Below the pieces are notes generated by a model. It was not told the DNA's origin, made no database searches, and saw only the letters and a program-made list of their open reading frames with translations. Both the position numbers and the translations under genes were made by a program. A stretch of DNA of 64,000 nt from Heracleum sosnowskyi (Eukaryota > Streptophyta > Magnoliopsida > Apiales > Apiaceae). Shown here piece by piece: positions 50,501-60,879 of the stretch (positions are counted from its first letter, which is position 1; the number at the start of each line of letters is the position of its first letter). The stretch covers positions 85,542,363-85,606,362 of the forward strand of contig CM061239.1 of NCBI GenBank assembly GCA_030848705.1. Reading direction: 5' to 3'.

Positions 50501-53049
50501 GATGTTAAAAAGTTTAGAAAAAAATAAATTTATTTGGTTTGAGATCTTAACGATCGACTACTTATTTGACTAGTACTTCTAACTAGTGTTTTGTCCCAGA
50601 TTGATGTTTCAATTTTTTTAAAAATATTTATCGACTATCCAACCTTATGGATATCAAGATCTATGTATTTTGATGATATTACAAAATTTTCAGAAAAAAA
50701 TAAATTTATTTGGTATGAGATCTTAGCGGTCAACTACTAATTTGACAGGTACTCATGTATGTTTTGTTTATTCGATTTCATAAATGTTTAAGACAAAGGT
50801 TTTTTTTTAAAAAGTGTTGTAAGTGATAGTACTTAACAGTTGTTTTGGTCGAAAAACTGTTGTAAAATATACACAGGGGTTTTTGCTTTGATCCGTTCGT
50901 TGTTGAATATTCTTTGTAACAATTGTTTATGTTGTTAAACCGTTATATGATATACACAATGGATTGTTTTATAAAATCCTTGTGTGAGTAATTACGTTAC
51001 AACGCTTTTATTAGCTAAATCGTTGTCTTTATCAAAATCGTTGATTTTTCTTTTATTACTTTTATTTGTTGTCCTTAATACATAAGTGTCACACACTTGA
51101 TGCAATATTTTCATATGAATCTTGAATATTTAATATTATCCTACACTTGTTGCATTCAATTTTTTTAAAAATATTTATATGGTTTGATATCTTAAAGGCC
51201 ACTAGTGATTTGACTAGTAATTCTAACTAGTGTTTCGTCCCAGATTGATGTTTCATTTTTTTTAAAAATACTTATTGACCATCCAACCGTATGGATATCA
51301 AGATCTATGTATTTTAATGATGTTAAAAATTTTAGAAAAAAATAAATTTATTTGGTTTGAGATCTTAATGATCGACTACTTATTTGACTAGTACTTCTAA
51401 CTAGTGTTTTGTCCCAGATTGATGTTTCAATTTTTTTAAAAATATTTATCGACTATCCAACCTTATGGATATCAAGATCTATGTATTTTGATGATATTAC
51501 AAAATTTTCAGAAAAAAATAAATTTATTTGGTATGAGATCTTAGCGGTCAACTACTAATTTGACAGGTACTCATGTATGTTTTGTTTATTCGATTTCATA
51601 AATGTTTAAGACAATGGTTTTTTTTTTAAAAAGTGTTGTAAGTGATAGTACTTAACAATGGTTTTGGTCGAAAAACTGTTGTAAATTATACACAGGGGTT
51701 TTTGCTTTGATCCGTTCGTTGTTGAATATTCTTTGTAACAATTGTTTATGTTGTTAAACCGTTGTATGATATACACAATGGATTGTTTTATAAAATCCTT
51801 GTGTGAGTAATTACGTTACAACGCTTTTATTAGCTAAATCGTTGTCTTTATCAAAATCGTTGATTTTTCTTTTATAACTTTTATTTGTTGTCCTTAATAC
51901 ATAAGTGTCACACACTTGATGCAATATTTTCATATGAATCTTGAATATTTAATATTATCCTACACTTGTTGCATTCAATTTTTTTAAAAATATTTATATG
52001 GTTTGATATCTTAAAGGCCACTAGTGATTTGACTAGTAATTCTAACTAGTGTTTCATCCCAGATTGATGTTTCATTTTTTTTAAAAATACTTATTGACCA
52101 TCCAACCGTATGGATATCAAGATCTATGTATTTTAATGATGTTAAAAATTTTAGAAAAAAATAAATTTATTTGGTTTGAGATCTTAATGATCGACTACTT
52201 ATTTGACTAGTACTTCTAACTAGTGTTTTGTCCCAGATTGATGTTTCAATTTTTTTAAAAATATTTATCGACTATCCAACCTTATGGATATCAAGATCTA
52301 TGTATTTTGATGATATTACAAAATTTTCAGAAAAAAATAAATTTATTTGGTATGAGATCTTAGCGGTCAACTACTAATTTGACAGGTACTCATGTATGTT
52401 TTGTTTATTCGATTTCATAAATATTTAAGACAATGGTTTTTTTTTAAAAAGTGTTGTAAGTGATAGTACTTAACAATGGTTTTGGTCGAAAAACTGTTGT
52501 AAATTATACACAGGGGTTTTTGCTTTGATCCGTTCGTTGTTGAATATTCTTTGTAACAATTGTTTATGTTGTTAAACCGTTGTATGATATACACAATGGA
52601 TTGTTTTATAAAATCCTTGTGTGAGTAATTACGTTACAACGCTTTTATTAGCTAAATCGTTGTCTGTATCAAAATCGTTGATTTTTCTTTTATAACTTTT
52701 ATTTGTTGTACTTAATACATAAGTGTCACACACTTGATGCAATGTTTTCATATGAATCTTGAATATTTAATATTATCCTACACTTGTTGCATTAAATTTT
52801 TTTAAAAATATTTATATGGTTTGATATCTTAAAGGCCACTAGTGATTTGACTAGTAATTCTAACTAGTGTTTCGTCCCAGATTGATGTTTCATTTTTTTA
52901 AAAAATACTTATTGACCATCCAACCGTATGGATATCAAGATCTATGTATTTTAATGATGTTAAAAAGTTTAGAAAAAAATAAATTTATTTGGTTTGAGAT
53001 CTTAACGATCGACTACTTATTTGACTAGTACTTCTAACTAGTGTTTTGT
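47600..53049 (+). repeat. Trimeric higher-order repeat, period about 2455 bp
   Basis: Units starting at 47621, 50076 and 52531 share the variants TGTACTTAA, GCAATGTTTTC, GCATTAAAT, TTAAAAAGTTTAG and GTCTGTATC. Units at 48440 and 50894 share the private CAGTTGTTTTGG just upstream. Units at 48440, 49258, 50894 and 51713 have TGTCCTTAA, GCAATATTTTC, GCATTCAAT and GTCTTTATC. The order A-B-C-A-B-C-A gives distances of 2454-2455 bp. Confidence 0.85.
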
Positions 53050-53463
53050 CACTACAAGAAAAACTGAATCAGACGACACCTTTCAGACAACGGACGGCCG
53101 AAAAAGTGTTGCCTAAAATTAACAGACGACAGGTTATTTTTTGGCTCAAAAAAGTATTGTCTAATCCACTACATTACAACGGTTTACGAACCGTTGTCTA
53201 AGAAAGTGAAAAATAGTGGATATAGACGACGCAAATGAATGGGTTTAGACAACAGTTTTTTTAACTCTTGTCTAAATAATATTAAGACAATGTTTTAATT
53301 TAACCGTTGTTGGATTGAGACAACGGTTGTCTTAGTCGTATTGTGTGGATAAACGTAAGACAATGTTGCAAAAAAACCGTTATGTAAATTTGATATAATT
53401 TTATTATAAAATTGTGAGTAAATTATTGGATAATAATTTTTATATATTAGGATGTTGACTAAT

Positions 53464-55880
53464 TTTGTTTTATTTATTCAATTTATAAAAGTATAAAGCA
53501 ACGGTTTTTGTTTAAAAAACTGTTGTAAGTTGTAAGAATTAACAATGGTTTTGTTCGAAAAACCCGTTGTATATTTGTATAATATACACAAGGGTTTTCG
53601 TTTTGATCCGTTCGTTGTTGAATAATCTCTGTAACAATTGTTTATGTTGTTAAACCGTTGTATGATATAGACAATGGTTTCGTTTTATAAAATTCTTGTG
53701 TGATTATTTACGTTACAACGTTTTGTTTAGCTAAACCGTTGTCTATATCAAAAGCGTTGATTTTAAAAAAAAATACTTTATTTGTTGCTCTTAATACATA
53801 CATAAGTGTTACATACTTCATGCAATGTTATTGTAAAAATCTCTTATTTGGATATTTAGTATAAAAAATTGTTAAATATATAAAAACACTTAAATAAAGG
53901 TTAATGATAATAATAATATCATTGATAGATAGAATACGATCATTCTTCAGATATTTTGTTATACACGTTTTAGATGTGGACATCATATATTGTATGATTT
54001 ATGATCCTTGATATTTGTTTACAAGGAAATATTATCTAGCTAGGAAAATGTTAATAATTATAACATTACTAATTCCGAAGTTATACGAACATTATATAAT
54101 AACTATACTATTAGCGAATAAGTGACATACCAATACTATTAACAACAATTTTGTCATATTCAAATAGCTCATTTTACATATTAGTATGACATAATTTAAT
54201 TATAAAGTCATCATTAAGTTGTTTTATATTAATTATATATATGCGAGTCGGGACTCACGTATGTTTTGTTTATTCGATTTTATAAAAGTATAAGACAATG
54301 GTTTTTGTTTAACAAAGTGTTGTAAGTTGTAAGACGTAACAATGGTTTTGGTCCAAAAAACGTTGTATAATATACACAAGGGTTTTCGTTTTGATCCGTT
54401 CATTGTTGAATAATCTCTGTAACAATTGTTTATGTTGTTAAACCGTTGTATGATATAGACAATGGTTTCGTTTTATAAAATCCTTGCGTGATTATTTACG
54501 TGACAACGTTTTGTTTAGCTAAACCGTTGTCTATATCAAAAACGTTGATTTTTAAAAAAAATACTTTATTTGTTGCCCTTAATACATACATAAGTGTTAC
54601 ATACTTCATGCAATGTTATTGTATAAATATCTTATTTGGATATTTAGTATAAAAAATTGTCAAATATATAAAAACACTTAAATAAAGGTTAATGATAATA
54701 ATAATATCATTGATATATAGAATACGATCATTCTTCAGATATTTTGTTATACACGTTGTAGATGTGGACATCATATATTGTATGATTTACGATCCTTGAT
54801 ATTTGTTTACAAGGAAATATTATCTAGCTAGGAAAATGTTAATAATTATAACATTACTAATTCCGAAGTTAAACGAACATTATATAATAACTATACTATT
54901 AGCGAATAAGTGACATACCAATACTATTAACAACAATGTTGTCATATTCAAATAATTCATTTTACATATTAGTATGACATAATTTAATTATAAAGTCGTC
55001 ATTAAGTTGTCTTATATTAATTATATATATGCGAGTCGGGACTCACGTATGTTTTGTTTATTCTATTTTATAAAAGTATAAGACAATGGTTTTCGTTTAA
55101 CAAAGTGTTGTAAGTTGTAAGACGTAACAATGGTTTTGTTCCAAAAATCGTTGTATAATATACACAAGGGTTTTCGTTTTGATCCGTTCGTTGTTGAATA
55201 ATCTCTGTAACAATTGTTTTTGTTGTTAAACCGTTGTATGATATAGACAATGGTTTCGTTTTATAAAATCCTTGTGTGATTATTTACGTTACAACGTTTT
55301 GTTTAGCTAAACCGTTGTCTATATCAAAAGCGTTGATTTTTTTAAAAAAAGCTTTATTTGTTGCCCTTAATACATACATAAGTGTTACACACTTCATACA
55401 ATGTTATTGTATAAATCTCTTATTTGGATATTTAGTATAAAAAATTGTTAAATATATAAAAACACTTAAATAAAGGTTAATGATAATAATAATATCATTG
55501 ATAGATAGAATACGATCATACTTCGGATATTTTGTTATACACGTTGTAGATGTGGACATCATATATTGAATGATTTACGATCGTTGATATTTGTTTACAA
55601 GGAAATATTAGCTAGCTAGGAAAATGTTAATAATTATAACATTACTAATTCTGAAATTAAACGAACATTATATAATAACTATACTATTAGCGAATAAGTG
55701 ACATACCAATACTATTAACAACAATGTTGTCATATTCAAATAACTCATTTTACATATTAGTATGACATAATTTAATTATAAAGCCGTCATTAAGTTGTCT
55801 TATATTAATTTTATATATGCGAGTCGGGACTCACGTATGTTTTGTTTATTCGATTTTATAAAAGTATAAGACAATGGTTT
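53464..55880 (+). repeat. 788-bp tandem repeat (about three units) in the inner CACTA
   Basis: The landmark TTGATCCGTTC recurs at about 53604, 54392 and 55180, 788 bp apart. GACTCACGTATGTTTTG marks starts at 54252, 55040 and 55828, the last copy soon truncated. The first unit is the most diverged. The first ~370 bp of each unit is homologous to the GTTGT-rich part of the 819-bp unit; the rest is AT-rich and unrelated to the 177-bp blocks. Confidence 0.93.
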
Positions 55881-56039
55881 AAAAATTAATTTTATATATG
55901 CGAGTCGGTAAATTTTATATTTTAAAATTAATATTTTACATCATTAAAATAAATAAGTATATATATATTTACGACTAGATCGTTTAAAATTTTAAATTTA
56001 TTCTATATATATTTTTGATAGAAAATTTCAAATTATTAC

Positions 56040-56580
56040 CACACAAATAACATTTTTTCGCTTCCCTCCCACACTTTCATCAATAAACCTAATTTCCCCC
56101 CTCTGCCAATTATTCGTTTCCCCCTTTAACAATAATTTTCCCTCTCTCGCTTATATCAAAAGTTTATGTCTATCCCTTTCTCTTTCTAGCCTCCCCCGTC
56201 TTTCTCTCAAGTCTCATCTCCCTCTCTTACCAATCTCGACCACAACCACCACCAATCCAAACTCCAACAACCCATTTCATCTGACCCCATAATCAATTAG
56301 TGCTTATAATTTTCAAAATCAAAAAGCCCCAATTTTGGTAATAAAACCCTAGTTGATTTCTCTCTCCCTCCCCATATTTCCCCCTCTCCCTCTCCCGCTC
56401 TCTCTCTCTCACTCTCTCCCTCTCTCCCTCTCTCTCCCTCTCTCTCTCTCTCTCTCTTTGCCCTCTTTGTTATATCGAATCTTTGTTTTCCCTCTTTGCC
56501 CTCTTTGTTATATATTTATATGTGAAGTTAATGTGGGATTGAGTGTATATATGAATCAATTTGGTGTAATCAAGGCGTGA
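56040..56580. other. CT-rich stretch, possible captured gene leader
   Basis: Pyrimidine-rich sequence ending in a CT microsatellite (about 56356-56460), then a GTTATATAT repeat. It resembles a plant 5' leader, in plus orientation upstream of the TBL-like pieces. The 75-codon frame at 56353 is simple sequence, not a gene. Confidence 0.45.
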
Positions 56581-56670
56581 GGTAATATAACTCGATGTTG
56601 TCACTTGTTTTTGTTTTTTTTTGATATATCTGCTTTCAGAAAATCAGTGGATTTTGTTGTGTTTGCAGTT

Positions 56671-56780
56671 GAATTACCTTCAAAATGACAATGGGTTGCT
56701 TTCAAGCAAAAAGCAGTTGCAAGGATGTATTAATAGATTGCTTCAATCAAAGGAAAGTTTTGTTAAAATTTACGAGGTTT
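56671..56780 (+). pseudogene. Unidentified exon-like piece
   Basis: After a TTTGCAG acceptor-like site the frame reads LNYLQNDNGLLSSKKQLQG, then INRLLQSKESFVKIYE. It looks like part of a coiled-coil or helical protein. I cannot assign it. It ends near GAGGTTTAAT, a possible donor. Confidence 0.35.
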
Positions 56781-56946
56781 AATTTTATACTAACTGGTAC
56801 TATTAAACGTATTTTGTGTTAGGTATTTAAATTATCTATCGCATTCTTGGTTTACTACTTTTATCTCTTTTCTGTGCGTAAGTGTGTATGAAGTTCATGT
56901 TTGCGGTGATGATAATTTGTGACATTTTTCGACGTAATTTATGTAG

Positions 56947-57834
56947 GTTTGATGAGAGGGAAATTTTGGAGATGCTAAGACGAAAAAGAGTGGTTTTGTG
57001 GGTGATTCACTCAACAGGAACATGTGGGAATCATTGGTATGTGCATTGAGAGAGTCATTGGTTGATAGAAGTAGAGTTCTTGAAGTTTGAGGTCGTCGTA
57101 ATTTCAGGACTTGAGGCTTCTTCTCATTCCTATTTAAGGTTTATAATTTTTTGGAGTTCTGCAATTTTCTTGTATATTTGCTGTCCATCAGCTGCCCGCC
57201 TAGAAGAGCCACTCGCTACTTTGAAATCCGATGGTGTTTTTCGTAGCAGTCCAAGGGGTTGGTTTACTTTTGGACATGCTTCTTTTGCTTTGCTCTTCTT
57301 CTTTGGACATATTTGGCATGGTGCTAGAACCCTGTTCAGAGATGTTTTTGCTGGTATTGACCCAGATTTGGATGCTCAAGTAGAATTTGGAGCATTCCAA
57401 AAACTAGGTTCCCAATTTTCTGGCATTTGAATTGTGTACTATTAAATGCAAAGGTGTAACATATCTGTTTACTGATCCAAGGCTCTTCAATTAAGTACAA
57501 TGATGCTGATATTATCTTCTACAACACAGGTCACTGGTGGACTCACCAAAAAACAAATAGAGGGTAGAATTTCAGTTTACGATAGTCATTGTCCCCATAC
57601 ATGTATCTATGCATAATTGTTGTGCATAATAACACAGTTTCTTTGTTTTCCAGTAACAATTATTTCCAGGAAGGCAATAAAGTGTACAGTAGACTAGAAG
57701 TGGAAGATGCGTATTGGAGGGCCTTAAGAACATGGTCACAGTGGGTTGATTCTAACATCAATGCAAGACAAACCAGTTTGTGGGTTGAGTGTTATTTCAT
57801 AGAAGTTAAAATGCAGAAGCAGAGTAATCAAAAG
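56947..57834 (+). pseudogene. Captured TRICHOME BIREFRINGENCE-LIKE (TBL, PMR5/DUF231) gene fragment
   Basis: Piece a (56947-57138): FDEREILEMLRRKRVV, one missing base, then VGDSLNRNMWESLVCALRES, then LVDRSRVLEV, stop, GRRNF. This is the GDS esterase motif of TBL proteins, Golgi enzymes that O-acetylate cell-wall polysaccharides. Piece b (about 57475-57563): YNDADIIFYNTGHWWTHQKT, the DUF231 NTGHWW block. A GT-AG intron (57564-57653) leads to piece c (57654-57834): NNYFQEGNKVYSRLEVEDAY, then TWSQWVDSNIN, after which the expected FFRGYS block is scrambled. The exon between a and b is missing and psbB DNA sits there. N- and C-terminal parts are absent. Clearly broken. Confidence 0.88.
57215..57408 (+). 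pseudogene. psbB: Plastid psbB (photosystem II CP47) 3' fragment in nuclear DNA
   Basis: The frame reads ATLKSDGVFRSSPRGWFTFG, then HASFALLFFFGHIWHGARTL and FRDVFAGIDPDLDAQVEFGA to FQKLG. This is the C-terminal part of CP47, a plastid-encoded chlorophyll-binding antenna protein. Similarity starts at 57215 and stops after KLG (57408), so about 195 bp of a gene of about 1.5 kb is present. There is no frameshift or stop inside, which suggests recent transfer. Being in a nuclear transposon, it cannot act in photosynthesis. Confidence 0.95.
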
Positions 57835-57837
57835 TGA

Positions 57838-58690
57838 GCCTTTTATCTTTTCTTCTGTCAACTAGCCTCATTCTACAATTTCCTGTATATTGTTAATGTT
57901 AGACTTCTGTTTGATTCTTTGTTGTTAAAATGTCAACCTACAATGCTAGAACAATAGTAAATTGCGATAATTATCCATATAACCTAATAAGCAGAAAACA
58001 AATATAGAATCAAAAGTACAGGTAAGAATAACAGAAGAATGAAGGCACATTAAGACACTAGTCACGTGTAACAAGCTTTACAAAGATAGTTTTACATGCA
58101 AAAAGTACAATGTTAAATATGTGAAGTTAATATTACCCGAATATCAATTCTTATCCTTCAGAAATTGGACCTGAACAGATTGACAGAATATTAGAATTTT
58201 AACCAAGTACAAAAAGGCTGCTGCTTCTAATGTCTTCACATTAGGCTGTGAGAATATTAGAATTTTAGTAATTCATATTATATTACATAAAATTATCTGG
58301 TACAGATGCTGGACTGCTTTAGTAATGAATAATGATATAGAGTAACGAAACTGAAAACAAAGAAAAGCAACAACTTTTGATATGTTCAAAATTTTAACCA
58401 CGTTCAGAGCAGGTCACAGGATTACTCCCACCAGAGAAACCATGACTTGATAAATGTGGGAAATGGTTACTTCTGTGGCAGCTTCTTGTGATATATGCAA
58501 TTATTTGATAACAGGTTATCCGATAATAAATGAACTTCTTCATAATGTCTGATGAATTCTTCTGGAAGAGTGGTTGTGAACTGTGATAGGCTGCTGGATT
58601 AGGCAGTACTAGAGATTGTACTATACTAAACTACTGTGTTCTTAAATTTGAGTTGAGCTGATAAATTAGTACATGACACATTGTGTCACT
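57838..58690. other. Inner CACTA filler, no gene seen
   Basis: AT-rich sequence with stops in all frames; AGAATATTAGAATTTTA occurs twice (near 58185 and 58250). No motif recognised. Confidence 0.6.
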
Positions 58691-59216
58691 ATGATTGCTA
58701 ATCACTTTCTTTTATTGTGGAACAAATCTGCCTACAGTTGCAACCTGGAATAGATGTTTTGAAGGGCCACAGGATCCATTCCTGTGCAGATTCTGGGTAT
58801 TGTGTCGAGTTCGATATAAATCAAAAGCACATCAGAAGCGCGGCTTGGGAGTTATGATAATTTCTAGGTACGTGAATAATAAGAATAATAGAGAAACGAG
58901 AGGCTCCTTTCCTCAGGAGGGAGAAATGATATTTCAGATTTTCTAAATTTCACTTGCAACAAACCAAGAGAATATTTAAAATGATAATCTTGTTTGTATA
59001 AAACTTGATAAGTTGATATTATCAACCTATGATTTGACTTCTTCAGCAAATTGTACCTGTAGCGCAAGGTTATACAAGAACTATGTGTGGCAAATGCTAC
59101 AAGCCGATACATTCTGCAGAATGTTACAAATTCAATTGATCAAAATACAAATGAGTTGTGTACATTTAACAAGAACATGAAAGAGACAGTGTATTGCCTC
59201 ATGAAATATTTAAATA
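58691..59216. other. Inner CACTA filler with an unidentified coding-like piece
   Basis: The plus-strand frame around 58735-58865 reads TVATWNRCFEGPQDPFLCRF, then WVLCRVRYKS. The composition looks exon-like and a possible acceptor (CTACAG) precedes it, but I cannot identify it. The minus-strand frame 59112-58864 is not convincing. Confidence 0.3.
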
Positions 59217-59497
59217 TTAGCTGGTAGCTTTTCCACCAACTTGCTGGGCGATCCACCCTAAGCCATCATAGAGCCCATCCCCGGTAAGAGCAGAACAAGC
59301 TTGTATGTGCCAATCATGGTTCTTGATACTGTGCAGGGACAAAGCATCGGTTATTTCTGCAGGGCTCATGGCATCCTTTAGATCTTGTTTATTTGCATAG
59401 ACAAGTATAACTGCACTTTGAAGATCCTCATGCGGAAGCAGCTTGAATAATTCATCCTTAATAATCGAAATTCTAGCTCTGTCGGTGTTGTCTATTA
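59217..59497 (-). pseudogene. Captured ARF/ARL-type small GTPase C-terminal fragment
   Basis: From 59497 the minus strand reads VIDNTDRARISIIKDELFKL, then VILVYANKQDLKDAMSPAEI, HSIKNHDWHIQACSALTGDG and LYDGLGWIAQQVGGKATS, with TAA at 59217-59219. It has the NKQD guanine-specificity motif and the SAL (G5) motif of ARF GTPases, which act in vesicle traffic. It is closest, from memory, to plant ARFC1/ARL5-type proteins. About 93 codons stay open, but the P-loop and switch regions are absent, so it cannot work as a GTPase. A possible splice acceptor (AATAG) lies at its 5' edge. Confidence 0.92.
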
Positions 59498-59978
59498 CTA
59501 TTCACCCCTAGAAATTGTTGGGGTGGAATTGGTAAGTCATATGTTCCCTCTTTCTGATAATTGTTTTTCCATATATGCAATGTGAGCACGAGGATACATA
59601 ATATTGTTCATTTTCAGGTTTATGTATTGGCTAGACCAATATAAGAGACCACAGAGCTTTGTGCACGGCTTCAACAATGTGCTTGTTGCCATACTGCTTA
59701 TAATAGCTGCTATATCTGTTACTATAATTTATCTAAACAAGCATATGTTTTGAACTTTTGATATGCCATTTACTGTATTTATTTTTCATTCTAGAACAAT
59801 AAATGCACATCCCTTATAAGCTTTGAAGTCTTGTGCTCTACAGCTTGCATTTTGGACCTTCCATTCAAATGAGCAGACAAATGCACCTACTTCGCTGCTT
59901 GTCCTAAATTCTAAGCTTTGCTGATTTATGGATGCTCTTGGCCAACCAATGATGGAATCCTCGCAGATTACTTTTGCG
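59498..59978. other. Inner CACTA filler, possible further captured pieces
   Basis: On the plus strand a short exon-like piece may end at a GTAAGT (59531), with an acceptor-like TTTTCAG at about 59613-59619 followed by VYVLARPI. I cannot identify it. Confidence 0.3.
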
Positions 59979-60045
59979 GTGGTAAAATCATCATCTATTT
60001 AACTTTCTACTTCACGTCAGGTACAATAGATGATGATTTTACCAC
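59979..60045. repeat. Perfect 21-bp inverted repeat with 25-nt loop
   Basis: Arm 59979-59999 is the exact reverse complement of 60025-60045; the core is GGTAAAATCATCATCTATT. Pairing extends imperfectly outward for about 8 bases (CTTTTGCG against AACAAAAA). It would form a stable hairpin in single-stranded DNA or RNA. Confidence 0.92.
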
Positions 60046-60139
60046 AACAAAAATAATCATTCGATTGGAGCATTAGTTTGTGAATTTGGTGAATAGTGAT
60101 TGTAATGGTGAATATTAGTTGGTAATATGTGAAGTATTT

Positions 60140-60879
60140 AGTTTGGTATTTTTGTTGGCTTGTAATTACAATGTCTACCATTGTTTCATTTGGTTATAAA
60201 ACCGTTGTCTCTTATATTTTTAGCTTAGTGTGGCATCTATAAGAACTATTGTTATTATCTATATCAAACAATGGCCACTGTCTATTTAGACTGTTGTGCA
60301 AATGTTTTTTGTACAACATACTCATAAAAGAAACCTGTTGTCTATTTAGGCTAAATACAAAAGATTGACCAAACAAAAACGTTGTAAAAATAATCTCTTA
60401 CAACGCATTCTTAAAATAAAACTGTTGTCTAACAAAACAAAGCACAATAGGTAAATACATGTGAAGTATTGTTCAAAAGCCTTGTTACTACACACTTAGA
60501 GATAAAAACCGTTGAGTAAATGCAGGTACTGAGGAGAAAACCGTTGTAGATAAAACTTAAACCATTGTGCAAAAGAAATATAAACAAGGCTTTATTAAGA
60601 AGCAAACCGTTGTTGTTTCTAGCTGTTATACAACACTTTAGATTTACCAGAATGTTGTGATAATCAACTTATACAACGGGCTGTATGGTAATAAACTGTT
60701 GTTGTTTCTGGGTATTATACAACACTTTGTTAATGGGTGACTGTCGTTTCAGTTATTTTGCACAACATTTTTTAACCGTTGTCTGAGGTCCATCTGACGG
60801 CATCTCAATAGTCATCGGTTTTCAGGGGTAATAGACAACGGTCCTGGTTGAGTCGTCTGATTCAGTTTTTCTTGTAGTG
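60140..60879. repeat. Right subterminal region of the inner CACTA
   Basis: Dense ACCGTTGT and ACAACGG motifs in both orientations (more than 15), ending in the 28-bp terminal inverted repeat. The left end (53050-53420) has the same motif family. Probable transposase-binding sites. Confidence 0.85.

Larger units (their letters stand above)
53050..60879. mobile_element. Inner CACTA transposon with captured gene fragments
   Basis: Perfect 28-bp inverted ends: left starts CACTACAAGAAAAACTGAAT and continues CAGACGAC; right is its exact reverse complement, ending at 60879. TSD TGT at 53047-53049 and 60880-60882. The flanks join into an ordinary 819-bp unit (GTGTTTTGTCCCAGATTG). The 7830-bp element has GTTGT-rich subterminal zones, a 788-bp tandem repeat, a CT-rich stretch, and pieces of a TBL gene, plastid psbB and an ARF/ARL GTPase gene. 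No transposase was recognised. Intact ends suggest it is younger than its host CACTA. Confidence 0.96.

Noticed and set aside
43235..53049. Regular repeats as a possible CRISPR array or centromeric satellite
   Set aside because: Units of 819 bp with no spacers in a plant transposon exclude CRISPR. A centromeric role cannot be claimed, because the array lies between CACTA ends and nothing shows centromere location.
56353..56580. 75-codon serine/leucine/proline-rich ORF
   Set aside because: It is the translation of a CT microsatellite; not a gene.
58864..59112. 82-codon minus-strand ORF next to the GTPase fragment
   Set aside because: No recognisable motif and overlaps a better coding-like plus-strand piece; not supported.
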